Source: Castellaniella sp.
GTDB taxonomy: Bacteria; Pseudomonadota; Gammaproteobacteria; Burkholderiales; Burkholderiaceae_B
Assembly: GCA_019104865.1 (NCBI GenBank)
Contig: JAHRWZ010000027.1
Span: 1 to 64,000, forward strand
Direction of reading: 5' to 3'
Length of the DNA: 64,000 nucleotides
The position numbers and the translations under genes are program-made. The notes beneath the pieces are model-generated. The model was not told the DNA's origin and did no database searches. It was given only the letters and a program-made list of their open reading frames with translations. This document shows positions 37,381 to 46,629 of this stretch, in pieces (positions within the stretch are counted from its first letter, which is position 1; each line of letters begins with the position of its first letter).

Positions 37381-38727
37381 ATGTTCGAAAAGATACTGAT
37401 TGCCAATCGTGGGGAGATCGCCCTGCGGATACAGCGCGCCTGCCGTGAGATGGGCATCAAGACGGTGGTGGTCCATTCCGAGGCCGATCGCGAGGCCAAA
37501 TACGTGCGTCTGGCCGACGAATCCGTGTGCATCGGGCCCGCATCGCCGCGCGACAGCTACCTGAACATGCCGGCCCTGATTTCGGCTGCTGAAGTCACCG
37601 ATGCCGAGGCCATCCATCCGGGTTACGGTTTTCTGTCCGAAAACGCCGATTTCGCCGATCGCGTGGAAAAAAGCGGCTTCGTGTTCATCGGCCCCCGGCC
37701 CGAAAGCATCCGCACCATGGGCGACAAGGTCTGCGCCAAGCAGGCGATGATCGCCGCCGGCGTGCCGGTGGTGCCCGGCTCAGGCGGTGCGCTGCCGGAC
37801 GACTCGGCGGAAATCCAGCGGATCGCCGAGCAAGTCGGCTATCCGGTCATCATCAAGGCTGCGGGCGGTGGCGGCGGGCGCGGCATGCGCGTCGTCTATG
37901 AAGCCAGTGCGCTGATCAATGCCGTGGCCATGACGCGCACGGAAGCCGAGGTGGCCTTCAACAACCCCGAGGTCTACCTGGAAAAATTCCTGGAAAACCC
38001 GCGTCACATCGAAATCCAGGTCCTGGCCGACGGCGAGGGCAAGGCCGTGTGGCTGGGCGAGCGCGACTGCTCCATGCAGCGCCGTCACCAGAAGATCATC
38101 GAGGAAGCGCCGGCACCCGGCGTCGAGCGGGCGCTGATCGAGCGCATCGGCGAACGCTGCGCCGAAGCCTGCTGTCAGATGCGGTATCGCGGCGCGGGTA
38201 CCTTCGAGTTCCTGTACGAGAACGGCGAGTTCTTCTTCATCGAGATGAACACCCGCATCCAGGTCGAACACACGATCACCGAGATGATCACGGGGATCGA
38301 TCTGGTCCAGCAGCAGATCCGCATCGCCGCCGGGGAAAAATTCACCCTGCGCCAGCGGGACATCCATCTGCGCGGGCATGCGATCGAATGCCGCATCAAT
38401 GCGGAAGACCCGTATAAATTCACACCCAGCCCCGGCAAGGTCACCAACTGGCACGTGCCTGGCGGCCCCGGGGTGCGGATGGATTCGCACGTCTTCACGG
38501 GCTACACGGTTCCGCCGTACTACGACTCGATGGTGGCCAAGCTCATCACCTATGGGGATGACCGCCACCAAGCCATGATGCGGATGGATATCGCCCTGTC
38601 GGAAATGATCGTCGAGGGCGTGCGCACGAACATCCCGCTGCATCGGGAATTGCTACAGGATGCGAATTTCATCGAGGGTGGCACCAGCATCCATTACCTC
38701 GAACACAAGCTCGCGCAGCGGACCTGA
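37381..38727 (+). CDS. accC: Biotin carboxylase subunit of acetyl-CoA carboxylase
   Basis: AccC carboxylates the biotin on AccB using ATP and bicarbonate. The 448-residue protein has the three biotin carboxylase domains: N-terminal [17 protein letters not shown], the ATP-grasp with [35 protein letters not shown] and [14 protein letters not shown], and the C-terminal [12 protein letters not shown]. All catalytic residues appear intact. It is followed by prmA after nine bases. Confidence 0.98.
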   Translation: MFEKILIANRGEIALRIQRACREMGIKTVVVHSEADREAKYVRLADESVCIGPASPRDSYLNMPALISAAEVTDAEAIHPGYGFLSENADFADRVEKSGFVFIGPRPESIRTMGDKVCAKQAMIAAGVPVVPGSGGALPDDSAEIQRIAEQVGYPVIIKAAGGGGGRGMRVVYEASALINAVAMTRTEAEVAFNNPEVYLEKFLENPRHIEIQVLADGEGKAVWLGERDCSMQRRHQKIIEEAPAPGVERALIERIGERCAEACCQMRYRGAGTFEFLYENGEFFFIEMNTRIQVEHTITEMITGIDLVQQQIRIAAGEKFTLRQRDIHLRGHAIECRINAEDPYKFTPSPGKVTNWHVPGGPGVRMDSHVFTGYTVPPYYDSMVAKLITYGDDRHQAMMRMDIALSEMIVEGVRTNIPLHRELLQDANFIEGGTSIHYLEHKLAQRT

Positions 38728-38736
38728 GGCATCGAC

Positions 38737-39651
38737 ATGCGGGAATTGGTGCTCAGTTGCACGGAAGATCAGGCGGAAGCCTGGTCCGACGCACTGCTCG
38801 AAGCGGGGGCTCTGTCGGTATCCGTCGAGGACGCCGACGGCGATACGGATCGCGAACAGGCCCTGTTCGGTGAACCCGGTACGGAACCCGAAACCCTGGC
38901 CTGGCGGAACAACCGGCTGGTGGCCCTGCTGGCCGACGGTGACGACCCGGCGCATCTGCTGGCGGCGCTCGATGGCCTGGCTGGTCCATCACCGGCCACC
39001 GGTGACTGGGCGCTGCGCGAGGTTCCTGACGCGGACTGGGTACGGCTGACGCAGTCCCAGTTTGGTCCCATTGCCGTGGGCGACCGGATCTGGATCATCC
39101 CCAGCTGGCACCGCGAGGATACCGACCTGCCGGCGGCAGGCCGCCAGGACGGCATCGTGCGCATCGAACTGGACCCTGGGCTGGCCTTCGGCACCGGTAG
39201 CCATCCCACCACGCATCTGTGTCTGGAATGGCTCGCCGCCAACCTGACGGACGGACAGACCGTGCTGGATTACGGCTGCGGCTCGGGCATCCTCGCCATC
39301 GCGGCCCGGTTGCTGGGCGCCGGGCCTACCCGGGGTGTGGACATTGACGAGCAGGCCGTGCTGGCAACGACACAGAACGCCGCCGTCAATCAGGTACAGG
39401 TGCAGGCCTGCCTGCCGGATGATCTGCCGCCTGGCACCAGCCAGGTCGTGGTGGCCAATATCCTGTCCAATCCCCTGAAGGTGCTGGCACCCATGCTCTC
39501 GGGCCGCGTGGCGGCCGGCGGCTCGCTGGTACTGTCTGGTGTCCTGGAGCGCCAGGCGGGCGAAGTGGCGCAAGCCTATGCGCCCTGGCTGCCGCTGACG
39601 GTCTGGGCGGCCCGCGATGGCTGGGTCTGCCTGGCAGGCCGGAAAGGCTGA
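38737..39651 (+). CDS. prmA: Ribosomal protein L11 methyltransferase PrmA
   Basis: PrmA trimethylates several amino groups of ribosomal protein L11 with SAM. The 304-residue protein has an N-terminal L11-recognition domain (about 1-60), then LDPGLAFGTGSHPTTHLCLE, the SAM-binding VLDYGCGSGILAIAA and VVANILSNPL. It follows accC as in most Burkholderiales and its end runs into the reading frame of the next gene, although I place that start after its stop. Confidence 0.97.
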   Translation: MRELVLSCTEDQAEAWSDALLEAGALSVSVEDADGDTDREQALFGEPGTEPETLAWRNNRLVALLADGDDPAHLLAALDGLAGPSPATGDWALREVPDADWVRLTQSQFGPIAVGDRIWIIPSWHREDTDLPAAGRQDGIVRIELDPGLAFGTGSHPTTHLCLEWLAANLTDGQTVLDYGCGSGILAIAARLLGAGPTRGVDIDEQAVLATTQNAAVNQVQVQACLPDDLPPGTSQVVVANILSNPLKVLAPMLSGRVAAGGSLVLSGVLERQAGEVAQAYAPWLPLTVWAARDGWVCLAGRKG

Positions 39652-39667
39652 TGGGCGGAGGCCGGGC

Positions 39668-40687
39668 ATGGACCTGACCACGCGCTGCCCGCAGTGCGGC
39701 ACGATATTCCAAGCCAGTCTGTCGGATCTGCAGCTGCGCAAGGGCTATATCCGCTGCATTCAGTGCTCGCATATTTTCGATGGCTATGCCGAGGTCGTCT
39801 CCGATGCGTCGGGTGAGGCACCGGTCGACCGGGCGGCGCCTGTCGTCTCCGCGCCCGTCGATCCGTCTTCTGTGGATACCCCCTGGGTGGCGGCATCGGA
39901 TCATTGGGACGCGGAGCCTTCCGCTCCGGTGAGCCCGCAGGTTTTCCGGTCCGGTCGGGATGTGCCGGCGGCCGGGTCGATCCTGTCCCAACCCGAAGGG
40001 CATGAAGAACCGCGTGCGTGGTCGGTCGAGCCACCTGAGCCCTTCGTCGTCGAGGCCCGGCCCGGATATCGCGGGCAGGGCGGCACAGCGGCGCCGTTGC
40101 TGCAAGCGGACGAGTCCCCCGCCTGGTGGACCAGAGTCGTGCGGTTCGTGGCGGGCGTGCTGCTGCTGGCGCTGGTCCTGGTGGCGGGGGCGCAGCTGGT
40201 CTACGTATATCGTGCCCAGATCGCCCGGACGATCCCGTCGTTGCGCCCTCTGCTGGAACAGGCCTGCGTGCCGTTGCGCTGCAAGGTGGCCTACGCCAGG
40301 GACATTACGAAACTGAGCATCACCGGCTCTGCCCTGCAGGTCCAGGACGCGGCGCCCCAGGCGTCGGGCACGGGCGCTGTTCATTCAGCCAGCGGGAGCA
40401 CGCCATCATCCTCAGGCACCGATGATCAGACACAGCAGCGTTTCACCCTGCGGCTGACCCTGCGGAACCAGGACGACCGCCCCCAGGAATGGCCGACGCT
40501 GGTCCTGGATCTCAAGGACAGCGCGGGCACTCTGTTGGTGCGGCGCAATCTTTCTCCTGAGGATTATCTGGGTGCTGATGCGGCCAGGCAGCCCTTTGCG
40601 GCCCATGGCGAGGCCCTGGTGCGGGTGCCCCTGACCCTGACCGGCCTGCACATCAACGGCTATCAGCTCGATCTGTTTTTTCCCTAA
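39668..40687 (+). CDS. Zinc-ribbon, single-pass membrane protein (DUF3426)
   Basis: The 339-residue protein begins MDLTTRCPQCGTIFQ with a GGAGG seven bases before the ATG, and has a zinc-ribbon (MJ0042 type) with C-x2-C at 8-11 and C-x2-C near residue 30. A low-complexity linker leads to one membrane helix (about 155-180), and then a DUF3426 domain ends in LHINGYQLDLFFP. The function is unknown. It regularly follows prmA in betaproteobacteria, so it is probably cotranscribed with it. Confidence 0.88.
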   Translation: MDLTTRCPQCGTIFQASLSDLQLRKGYIRCIQCSHIFDGYAEVVSDASGEAPVDRAAPVVSAPVDPSSVDTPWVAASDHWDAEPSAPVSPQVFRSGRDVPAAGSILSQPEGHEEPRAWSVEPPEPFVVEARPGYRGQGGTAAPLLQADESPAWWTRVVRFVAGVLLLALVLVAGAQLVYVYRAQIARTIPSLRPLLEQACVPLRCKVAYARDITKLSITGSALQVQDAAPQASGTGAVHSASGSTPSSSGTDDQTQQRFTLRLTLRNQDDRPQEWPTLVLDLKDSAGTLLVRRNLSPEDYLGADAARQPFAAHGEALVRVPLTLTGLHINGYQLDLFFP

Positions 40688-40695
40688 GGATATCA

Positions 40696-41649
40696 ATGAC
40701 CCCGACCAAGGACGTTCTGATCTGTGGTTCCATCGCATTCGACACGATTGCCGTGTTCGAAGGGCGGTTTCGTGACCACATTCTGTCCGACAGCCTGAAA
40801 TCGCTGAGTGTTTCTTTTTTCGTGCCCACGCTGCGCAAGGAATTCGGCGGCTGTGCCGGCAATATCGCCTACAACCTGAAGCTGCTGGGCGGTCATCCCG
40901 TGCCGGTCGGCACAGTCGGCCAGGACGCGGAGGACTATCTGCAGCGGCTGCGTGATCTGGGGATCGATGACAGCCTGGTGCGGGTGCTGCCCGATACCTA
41001 TACAGCCCAGTGCTACATCACGACGGACCTGGACAACAGTCAGATTGCGTCCTTTCATCCGGGGGCCATGCTGCGTTCGGCGGAGAACGATCTCAGTGGC
41101 CATGCCGCCCGCTGGGCCATCGTGTCGCCCGACTCGAAGGATGGCATGTTCGCGCACGCCGGGCGCCTGAAGGCTGCCGGCATCCCCTTCATCTTTGACC
41201 TGGGGCAGGCCATGCCGCTGTTCGATGGAGACGACCTGCGCCGCATGCTGGACATGGCCGACATTCTGACGGCCAACGATTACGAAGCCAGCGTGATCGA
41301 GGACCGCATGGGACAGTCCATCCTGACGCTCTCGGAGGGTCTGCAAGCCGCCGTCGTCACTCGGGGCTCGCAGGGCGCCACCCTGTATGCCCAGGGCGGG
41401 CAGACGGACATCCCGCCGGTACCGGTCACCCAGGTCGTCGATCCGACCGGTTGCGGCGATGCGCACCGGGCCGGACTGCTGTATGGTCTCGTGAATGATT
41501 GGTCCCTGCGCGACGCCTGCTGCTTGGCGAACGTGATGGGGGGCTTTAAAATTGCCAGTCAAGGTCCGCAGAATCACTGCCCGTCGCGCATTCAGATTGC
41601 GACGATGCTGCGTACGCACTATGGCGTCGATGCGGGCAGCCTCGCCTGA
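40696..41649 (+). CDS. PfkB-family carbohydrate/adenosine kinase
   Basis: The 317-residue protein has the ribokinase fold: KEFGGCAGNIAYNLKLLGG near the N-terminus and the catalytic DPTGCGDAHRAGLLYG near the C-terminus, where most relatives have GAGDAF. The catalytic Asp in GCGDA is kept. It resembles bacterial adenosine kinases of the CbhK type, which recycle adenosine, but substrate cannot be fixed from sequence. It starts eight bases after the DUF3426 gene and precedes a lipoprotein gene. Confidence 0.85.
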   Translation: MTPTKDVLICGSIAFDTIAVFEGRFRDHILSDSLKSLSVSFFVPTLRKEFGGCAGNIAYNLKLLGGHPVPVGTVGQDAEDYLQRLRDLGIDDSLVRVLPDTYTAQCYITTDLDNSQIASFHPGAMLRSAENDLSGHAARWAIVSPDSKDGMFAHAGRLKAAGIPFIFDLGQAMPLFDGDDLRRMLDMADILTANDYEASVIEDRMGQSILTLSEGLQAAVVTRGSQGATLYAQGGQTDIPPVPVTQVVDPTGCGDAHRAGLLYGLVNDWSLRDACCLANVMGGFKIASQGPQNHCPSRIQIATMLRTHYGVDAGSLA

Positions 41650-41688
41650 TCTGCTCCGACTGTTGTTCGTTTTTTCAGGAGTCTTCTC

Positions 41689-42186
41689 ATGGCGACCTTC
41701 AGGTCATCTCTTCAATCACGGGCCACGCGTCTGACAGCGGTTGCGGGGTTCTCCCTGTCGCTGCTGGTGCTGGCCGGCTGCGCCAACCAGTCGGCCTCCG
41801 GATCCGTCTATAACTATGGCCAGGCCCAGCAAGAACAGATCGTGCGCTACGGCACGGTGGTGTCGGTGCGTCCCGTCACGATCCAGACAGACAAATCCTC
41901 CGGCATCGGTGCCCTGGGCGGCGCGGCGCTGGGCGGGGTCGCGGGCAACACGATCGGTGGTGGTAAGGGCCAGATCCTGACCACCATCGGTGGCGCCCTG
42001 TTGGGCGGTCTGGCGGGTAACGCGGTCGAAAATCAGGTCGGCAAGACGCAGGGCCTGGAAATCACCGTGCGCCTGGACAATGGCGAAACGCGCGTGATTG
42101 CGCAGGCCAACGACATTCCGCTCAGTTCCGGCCAGCGTGTGCAGGTCATCAGCGGCGCAGGCCCCACCCGCGTCGTGCCCATGTAA
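41689..42186 (+). CDS. Glycine-zipper outer membrane lipoprotein (SlyB/PcP type)
   Basis: The 165-residue protein has a signal peptide with the lipobox VLAGC, a glycine-rich 2TM-type zipper (GALGGAALGGVAGNTIGGGKG, and GALLGGLAGNAVENQVG) and a C-terminal domain ending in VISGAGPTRVVPM. SlyB-like proteins stabilise outer membrane proteins under stress. The length fits. The gene lies 39 bases after the kinase gene with AGGAG before its start. Confidence 0.92.
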   Translation: MATFRSSLQSRATRLTAVAGFSLSLLVLAGCANQSASGSVYNYGQAQQEQIVRYGTVVSVRPVTIQTDKSSGIGALGGAALGGVAGNTIGGGKGQILTTIGGALLGGLAGNAVENQVGKTQGLEITVRLDNGETRVIAQANDIPLSSGQRVQVISGAGPTRVVPM

Positions 42187-42187
42187 T

Positions 42188-42219
42188 GAAAAAGTGTGCG
42201 CAGTGGGCTGCGCACGCTT
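42188..42219. terminator. Rho-independent terminator after yggT (convergent with the lipoprotein gene)
   Basis: AAGTGTGCGCAG pairs with CTGCGCACGCTT (one G-U pair; loop TGGG). On the minus strand it is followed by TTTTTC, so it ends yggT; on the plus strand it lies directly after the lipoprotein stop and may serve that gene as well. Confidence 0.85.
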
Positions 42220-42244
42220 CCGGATGGCACCGTGGGCGCCGAAT

Positions 42245-42811
42245 TCAGGCGCCGAAGGTCGAGAACGCCAGGTGGTTCAGGATCATCATGACGATCTGGG
42301 CGATCACCAGCAACACCAGCGGCGACAGATCCAGTCCGCCCATCCGGGGCAGCATGCGCCGGATCGGGTCCAGCAACGGGGCCGTCAGGGTGTAGAGCAC
42401 CGGCATGATGGGCGACAACGGGTTGATCCACGACAGGACGGCCTGGATCAACGTGACCCAGACGATCACGTTGAACAGCCACTTCAGGCCGATCAGCAGG
42501 CCGGTCAGCAGGACCGCGCCAATGGCCGAGGCCGGCGGCAACATGCCGCCCATGGCGATCAGCCAGGTCAGCAGCAGATAAACCATGCCCGTCACCCAGC
42601 ACGCCAGGATGCTGGGCCAGTCAAAGCGCCCGCTGACCGGCACCACGCGGCGGATGGGCTGCACCAGCCAGTCGGTGACACGCAGGACGGCCTGGGAATA
42701 CGGATTGAAGGGATGCAGGCGGATTGCAAAAATCCAGGCCCGCAGAATCAATGCGATGCCAAAGAGCTGAAATACGATGTCGATCAGGAAAATCAGAATG
42801 TCACGGGCCAT
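42245..42811 (-). CDS. yggT: YggT family integral membrane protein
   Basis: The 188-residue protein has two YGGT repeats, each with two helices: the first near residues 8-95 (RLHPFNPYSQAVLRVTDWL, QPIRRVVP) and the second near 100-185 (LIQAVLSWINPLSPIM, LLDPIRRMLPRMGGLDLSP). The family is linked to osmotic stress and, in plastids, to thylakoid assembly. proC, its usual neighbour, is not here. Confidence 0.92.
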   Translation of the reverse strand: MARDILIFLIDIVFQLFGIALILRAWIFAIRLHPFNPYSQAVLRVTDWLVQPIRRVVPVSGRFDWPSILACWVTGMVYLLLTWLIAMGGMLPPASAIGAVLLTGLLIGLKWLFNVIVWVTLIQAVLSWINPLSPIMPVLYTLTAPLLDPIRRMLPRMGGLDLSPLVLLVIAQIVMMILNHLAFSTFGA

Positions 42812-42936
42812 GCCTTGCTCACAGACAGCAGTAGGTTGGACATTGTCGCATTAGCGCAAAAGGCGCCGCAACCGGGCGTCCCGTTCGATCCAGACACACG
42901 ACCCCAGCGGATTGGGATTGACTGCGGGCGTGGTAT

Positions 42937-42968
42937 CCCGCGCCAGATCCGTAACGGTCTGGCGCGGG
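42937..42968 (-). terminator. Strong hairpin after the histone-like gene
   Basis: CCCGCGCCAGA pairs perfectly with TCTGGCGCGGG across a ten-base loop. It begins ten bases after the stop codon of the histone-like gene on the minus strand. No T-run follows, so it may act with Rho or stabilise the mRNA end. Confidence 0.55.
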
Positions 42969-42977
42969 GCTTTCGGT

Positions 42978-43757
42978 TCAGGGGCGCGTCGAAGTCGGGA
43001 AGGGCCAGTTGCCACCCGGGTTCACGTCCGTCCGTGCGTCTGGCGCGGGCGTGGCGGGTTTGGTGGCCGCTTTCTTCACGGTTGCCGTTTTTGCCCCTTT
43101 TTTGGCCGCCGCACCCTTTGTGGCTGTTGTCTTCACGGCGGGGGCTTTGGCGGCAGCCGCCGGTTTCCTGGCAGCAGCCGCAGGCGCGGCGACTGTCTTC
43201 GCAGTGGTCTTTTTGGCGGCTGTTGCCTTTGCTGCGGGGCTGGCTGCCTTTTTGGCGGTTGTTGCTGTGCTGCCCGCCTTGGCGGGGGCCTTTGCGGCGG
43301 CGGTCTTCGCGGTTGTGCCGCTAGATTTCGTGGCAGCGGATTTTGCGGGGGACGCCTTCGTTGCCTTGCTGGCGGTCGCGCCCTTCGGGGCTGAAGCCTT
43401 GGTCGCGGCCTTCGCGGCGGGTTTTTTGGCAGGGGCTTTGGCGGCTACGGGTTTCTTGGCGGCTGCGGGTGCCTTGGCTGCGGCCGGCTTTGTGGATGCT
43501 GCCTTGGCGGGACTGGCCGCCTTTTTGGCGGGCGCTGGTTTCGCCGAAGCCGCCGGGGCTTTTTTGGCGGCAGCTTTCACCGGGCTGGCTTTGGCAGCGG
43601 CTTTTGCCACCGGGGCGGCCTTTTTAGCGGCCGGCGCCTTTTTCGCGGTCGAGGCGGCGGGTTTCGCGGCCGCTGCCTTCACTGCGCTGGCTGCGGGTTT
43701 TTTGGCGGGGGCAGATTTTCCGGGGGGTGTGACCGAGGCCTTTTTGGCGAGTGCCAT
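42978..43757 (-). CDS. Histone H1-like Ala/Lys/Pro-rich DNA-binding protein
   Basis: The 259-residue protein is almost entirely short repeats of AAKKAPA, AKAAAKK and similar blocks, giving a strongly basic, unfolded chain. It resembles the C-terminal domain of eukaryotic histone H1, and proteins of this kind (BpH1/BpH2 and the Hc1/AlgP-like group) bind DNA in Bordetella and Burkholderia. The tail from about 240 (DARTDVNPGGNWPFPTS) is not repetitive. Two ATGs stand in tandem; the second (43757) is better spaced from AAGGAG. The opposite strand is also open through the gene because of its codon content. Repeats make length likely variable between strains. Confidence 0.85.
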   Translation of the reverse strand: MALAKKASVTPPGKSAPAKKPAASAVKAAAAKPAASTAKKAPAAKKAAPVAKAAAKASPVKAAAKKAPAASAKPAPAKKAASPAKAASTKPAAAKAPAAAKKPVAAKAPAKKPAAKAATKASAPKGATASKATKASPAKSAATKSSGTTAKTAAAKAPAKAGSTATTAKKAASPAAKATAAKKTTAKTVAAPAAAARKPAAAAKAPAVKTTATKGAAAKKGAKTATVKKAATKPATPAPDARTDVNPGGNWPFPTSTRP

Positions 43758-43792
43758 CATTTTGCTCCTTGGGGTCGAAAGGAAACGTCCAC

Positions 43793-43870
43793 CCATTTGA
43801 TATGACCCCCACGCAACGTGCGGCCCATCTCAAATGGCGCAGGCGTGCAATATCATGAATATCGCACGCC
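43793..43870 (-). promoter_or_regulatory. Inverted repeats in the leader of the histone-like gene
   Basis: Two structures precede the gene. GGCGTGCAATAT (43842-43853) pairs with ATATCGCACGCC (43859-43870) with one mismatch around CATGA. CCATTTGA (43793-43800) pairs with TCAAATGG (43830-43837). A TTGAAG box just beyond the first repeat could be a -35. The first repeat may thus be an operator over the promoter, and the second a leader hairpin. The remaining bases to 43991 show no other signal. Confidence 0.45.
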
Positions 43871-43991
43871 TTCAAGTCTAGCGTAAGGCCTGTGGGCTTC
43901 CAAGCATTATTCCGGGCTTATGAGGCCTTTATGATGGTATTGGATTGCACGTGTCTCGAAAATGACGCGTTCTTTCTGCCACGGACCGTCT

Positions 43992-44426
43992 TTACAGATA
44001 AAACATGGCCTTGGCCAGAAACACGATCAGCACGACGTGGCAGAAGACACTCAGGTGGATGATCTGGAAGTGCCGTGATTTCAGGCGGCCCGTCCCGCTC
44101 ATGACCATGGCGAAGATGAAATGCCCCAGGACGCTGAAAGCCAGGATGATCTTGATCCACAGCAGCGTGGCGAAATGGCTGGCGAAGGGCTGGGCCAGCG
44201 CTTCCCGGAACTGCCAGGCCATGCTCAGGCCCGCGCCGAACAGCACGATCATGACGAAGGGCATGATGCGCCGGGCCCGTCGGCCGATGGCCAGTTCCAC
44301 GTTGCGCATCGTCTCCCGGCCCAGCGGCTTGCGGATGCCTTCCAGGATCAGGACTTCGAAAAATACCGTGCCCACGAACATGATGGCGGCAAACAGGTGC
44401 AATGTGACAAGTACGGAATGGCTCAT
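43992..44426 (-). CDS. CopD-like four-helix membrane protein
   Basis: The 144-residue protein has four predicted helices starting at MSHSVLVTLHLFAAIMFVGT and ending FCHVVLIVFLAKAMFYL. The family is annotated as CopD-like copper resistance proteins, although many members probably have a different role. Conserved histidines (LHLFAA, IIHLSVFCH) could bind metal or haem. The ATG at 44426 is chosen over the open frame from 44468 because it gives the family N-terminus. Copper genes are absent nearby. Confidence 0.75.
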   Translation of the reverse strand: MSHSVLVTLHLFAAIMFVGTVFFEVLILEGIRKPLGRETMRNVELAIGRRARRIMPFVMIVLFGAGLSMAWQFREALAQPFASHFATLLWIKIILAFSVLGHFIFAMVMSGTGRLKSRHFQIIHLSVFCHVVLIVFLAKAMFYL

Positions 44427-44561
44427 GTCGGTAGAATATTCGTTTGCCCGCGGACCGTGCAGGGACATGAAAATTGTAGGCCGGATGCTTCTGTGTCACG
44501 GGATCGGCCATGCTCGGGGCGGGGGTATTGAATGACAATTGTCATGTACAGGAATCAAGCA

Positions 44562-45050
44562 ATGCGATTCATTCGTCTTTCCATGGCAGCGGTCGGCGCT
44601 GCCGTTCTGGGCAGCCTGGCTGCCTGCGCGCCGACGAAGCCGGCGGTGGCTCCCGCCGTCTCTATCGCCACGCCGACGTGCGCGCCCGCCGCGACGGGTG
44701 ACAGGCTGGTGGGCAACTGGTTGTCGGTCACGTCGCAAAAAGGGGTGGCGGGCGCGTTGCGCACCCTCTACACCTTGAACCCTGACGGCACCATGAGCTA
44801 CGTCGAGCAGATCAAGCGGCCGCGTGCGCCATCCCAGGGGCTGGAAGAATCCGGCTGCTGGTCGCGCGAAGGCGAAACGCTGGTGCTGCGCACCCTGGAA
44901 TCCAATGGTTCCCGGGTGAATCTGAACGATCCGATCTATACGAACCGCTATCGTGTGGTGCGTGCGGATGCCACGGAATTGCGCCTGCTGGGCACCAACG
45001 GTACGGTGCGGGCACGCCGCATGTCGCCGGGGTATCGGCTACCGTTCTGA
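44562..45050 (+). CDS. Small hypothetical lipoprotein
   Basis: The 162-residue protein has a signal peptide with the lipobox SLAAC, then a Pro/Ala-rich stretch and a compact domain of about 110 residues (LVGNWLSVTSQKGV to RRMSPGYRLPF). The GxW-rich start of the domain and the alternating strands recall lipocalin-like proteins, but I cannot name a family. The ATG at 44562 is preceded by AGGA; two earlier ATGs at 44532 and 44544 are possible. It is divergent from the CopD-like gene. Confidence 0.8.
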   Translation: MRFIRLSMAAVGAAVLGSLAACAPTKPAVAPAVSIATPTCAPAATGDRLVGNWLSVTSQKGVAGALRTLYTLNPDGTMSYVEQIKRPRAPSQGLEESGCWSREGETLVLRTLESNGSRVNLNDPIYTNRYRVVRADATELRLLGTNGTVRARRMSPGYRLPF

Positions 45051-45052
45051 CG

Positions 45053-45090
45053 AAAAGCCGGACGGCGGTCGATCGCCGCTGTCCGGTTTG
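45053..45090. terminator. Bidirectional terminator between lipoprotein gene and gltX
   Basis: CCGGAC (45058-45063) pairs with GTCCGG (45081-45086), with further pairing of GGCG and CGCC inside. On the minus strand CTTTTC follows and on the plus strand TTTG, which suits the two convergent genes that end on either side. Confidence 0.7.
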
Positions 45091-45104
45091 CGGTCCCGGT
45101 GGGC

Positions 45105-46523
45105 TTAGCCCGCCAGCGTGGACGCCAGGCGCGTCAGCACCGTCTCGCGGCCCAACAGGTTCAGAACCGCGCCAATGGCCGGGGTGTGCTTGTGGCCGGT
45201 CACGGCGACGCGCAGCGGGATGGCCAGTTTGGGCATTTTCACGTTGTGTTCCTTCAGGATCGACTTGATCTGGGCGTCCAGTTCCGCCTCGGTCCAGTCC
45301 GCCAGGCCCTGGGCGCCGTCCAGGAACGCACGCAGCAGCCCCAGCGCGGGTTCGTCCAGCACCTCGGCACGCAAGGCCGCGTCGGCCGGCACATAGGGGC
45401 CGCAGAACAGCATGGCGCCTTCAGCCAGGTCTTCCAGGGTTTCGCTGCGATCGCGCAGCAGCGCCATCACCGCCGGTAATGCGGCAAAGCCCGTATCGCC
45501 GCCGCGCGAGGCGATGCGGGGTGCCACGCGGGCCGCCAGGTCGTCCGGACTGAGCTGCCGCAGGGCGTGCGCATTGACCCAGTTCAGTTTTTTCGGGTCC
45601 CATTGGGCCGCGGAGCGGCTGAGGTGATGGGGATCGAACCATTCCACGAACTGTTCGCGCGAGAAGAGTTCGTCGTTGCCGTGGCTCCAGCCCAGTCGCG
45701 CCAGATAGTTCACCATGGCTTCCGGCAGGTATCCCAGCTTGTCGTATTCCATCACGCTGACGGCGCCGTGGCGCTTGGACAGTTTTTCGCCATCCGGCCC
45801 CAGAATCATCGGGACGTGGCCATAGCACGGCGGTTCGGCACCCAGCGCCCGCAGGATATTGATCTGGCGCGGCGTGTTGTTGACATGGTCGTCGCCACGG
45901 ATGACGTGGGTGATCCTCATGTCCCAGTCGTCCACCACGACGCAGAAGTTGTACGTCGGCGTACCATCCGGGCGCGCGATGACCAGATCGTCCAGTTCGC
46001 CGTTGTCGAAGCTGATCGGGCCTTTGACCAGGTCGTCCCAGGCGGTGACCCCGTCCTGGGGGCTGCGAAAGCGCACCACGGGCTTGATGCCTGTGGGCAC
46101 CGGCGGCAAGGTCTTGCCGGGTTCCGGGCGCCAGGTGCCGTCGTAGCGCGGCTTGGCGCCGAGCGCACGCGCCTTTTCGCGCATGGCCTCGACTTCCGCA
46201 GGGGTGCTGTAGCAATGATAGGCGGTACCCTGCGCCAGCATGTCGGCGATGACCTCGCGGTAGCGATCCATGCGCTGCATCTGGTAGAAGGGGCCTTCAT
46301 CGGCCTGCAGGTCCAGCCATCGCATGCCGTCCAGAATGGCTTGTACGGCTTCCGGTGTCGATCGTTCCAGGTCCGTGTCCTCGATGCGCAGCACGAATGT
46401 GCCGCCATAGTGGCGTGCGAAGGCCCAGGAAAACAGCGCCGTGCGGGCGCCTCCCAGGTGCAGGTAGCCGGTGGGGGAAGGCGCGAAGCGCGTGCGCACG
46501 GGGCGCGAGGTCGAGACGGTCAT
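45105..46523 (-). CDS. gltX: Glutamyl-tRNA synthetase
   Basis: GltX charges tRNA-Glu. The 472-residue class I synthetase has the HIGH-type motif in [19 protein letters not shown] and the KMSKS-type KLSKRHG, with the anticodon-binding domain after about residue 325. The ATG at 46523 ([11 protein letters not shown]) has no clear ribosome site; a TTG at 46553 with AGGGG just upstream is an alternative that would add ten residues. It supplies glutamyl-tRNA for translation and also for the C5 pathway served by hemL. Confidence 0.96.
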   Translation of the reverse strand: MTVSTSRPVRTRFAPSPTGYLHLGGARTALFSWAFARHYGGTFVLRIEDTDLERSTPEAVQAILDGMRWLDLQADEGPFYQMQRMDRYREVIADMLAQGTAYHCYSTPAEVEAMREKARALGAKPRYDGTWRPEPGKTLPPVPTGIKPVVRFRSPQDGVTAWDDLVKGPISFDNGELDDLVIARPDGTPTYNFCVVVDDWDMRITHVIRGDDHVNNTPRQINILRALGAEPPCYGHVPMILGPDGEKLSKRHGAVSVMEYDKLGYLPEAMVNYLARLGWSHGNDELFSREQFVEWFDPHHLSRSAAQWDPKKLNWVNAHALRQLSPDDLAARVAPRIASRGGDTGFAALPAVMALLRDRSETLEDLAEGAMLFCGPYVPADAALRAEVLDEPALGLLRAFLDGAQGLADWTEAELDAQIKSILKEHNVKMPKLAIPLRVAVTGHKHTPAIGAVLNLLGRETVLTRLASTLAG

Positions 46524-46629
46524 GGTGATGGTCGGCGACAGGGGATTCGTCAAGAAACCCCTGTAGAATCAGGGTGGAAATCGTGTATTTTAAGGGACAG
46601 CCCGTATTCGGGTGTCCAGGGCCTCATTC

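Noticed and set aside
43009-43800. A 263-residue plus-strand frame opposite the histone-like gene
   Set aside because: It is the reverse of Lys/Ala codons, giving an artificial Ala/Phe-rich hydrophobic protein. The minus-strand gene has a ribosome site and a known protein type.
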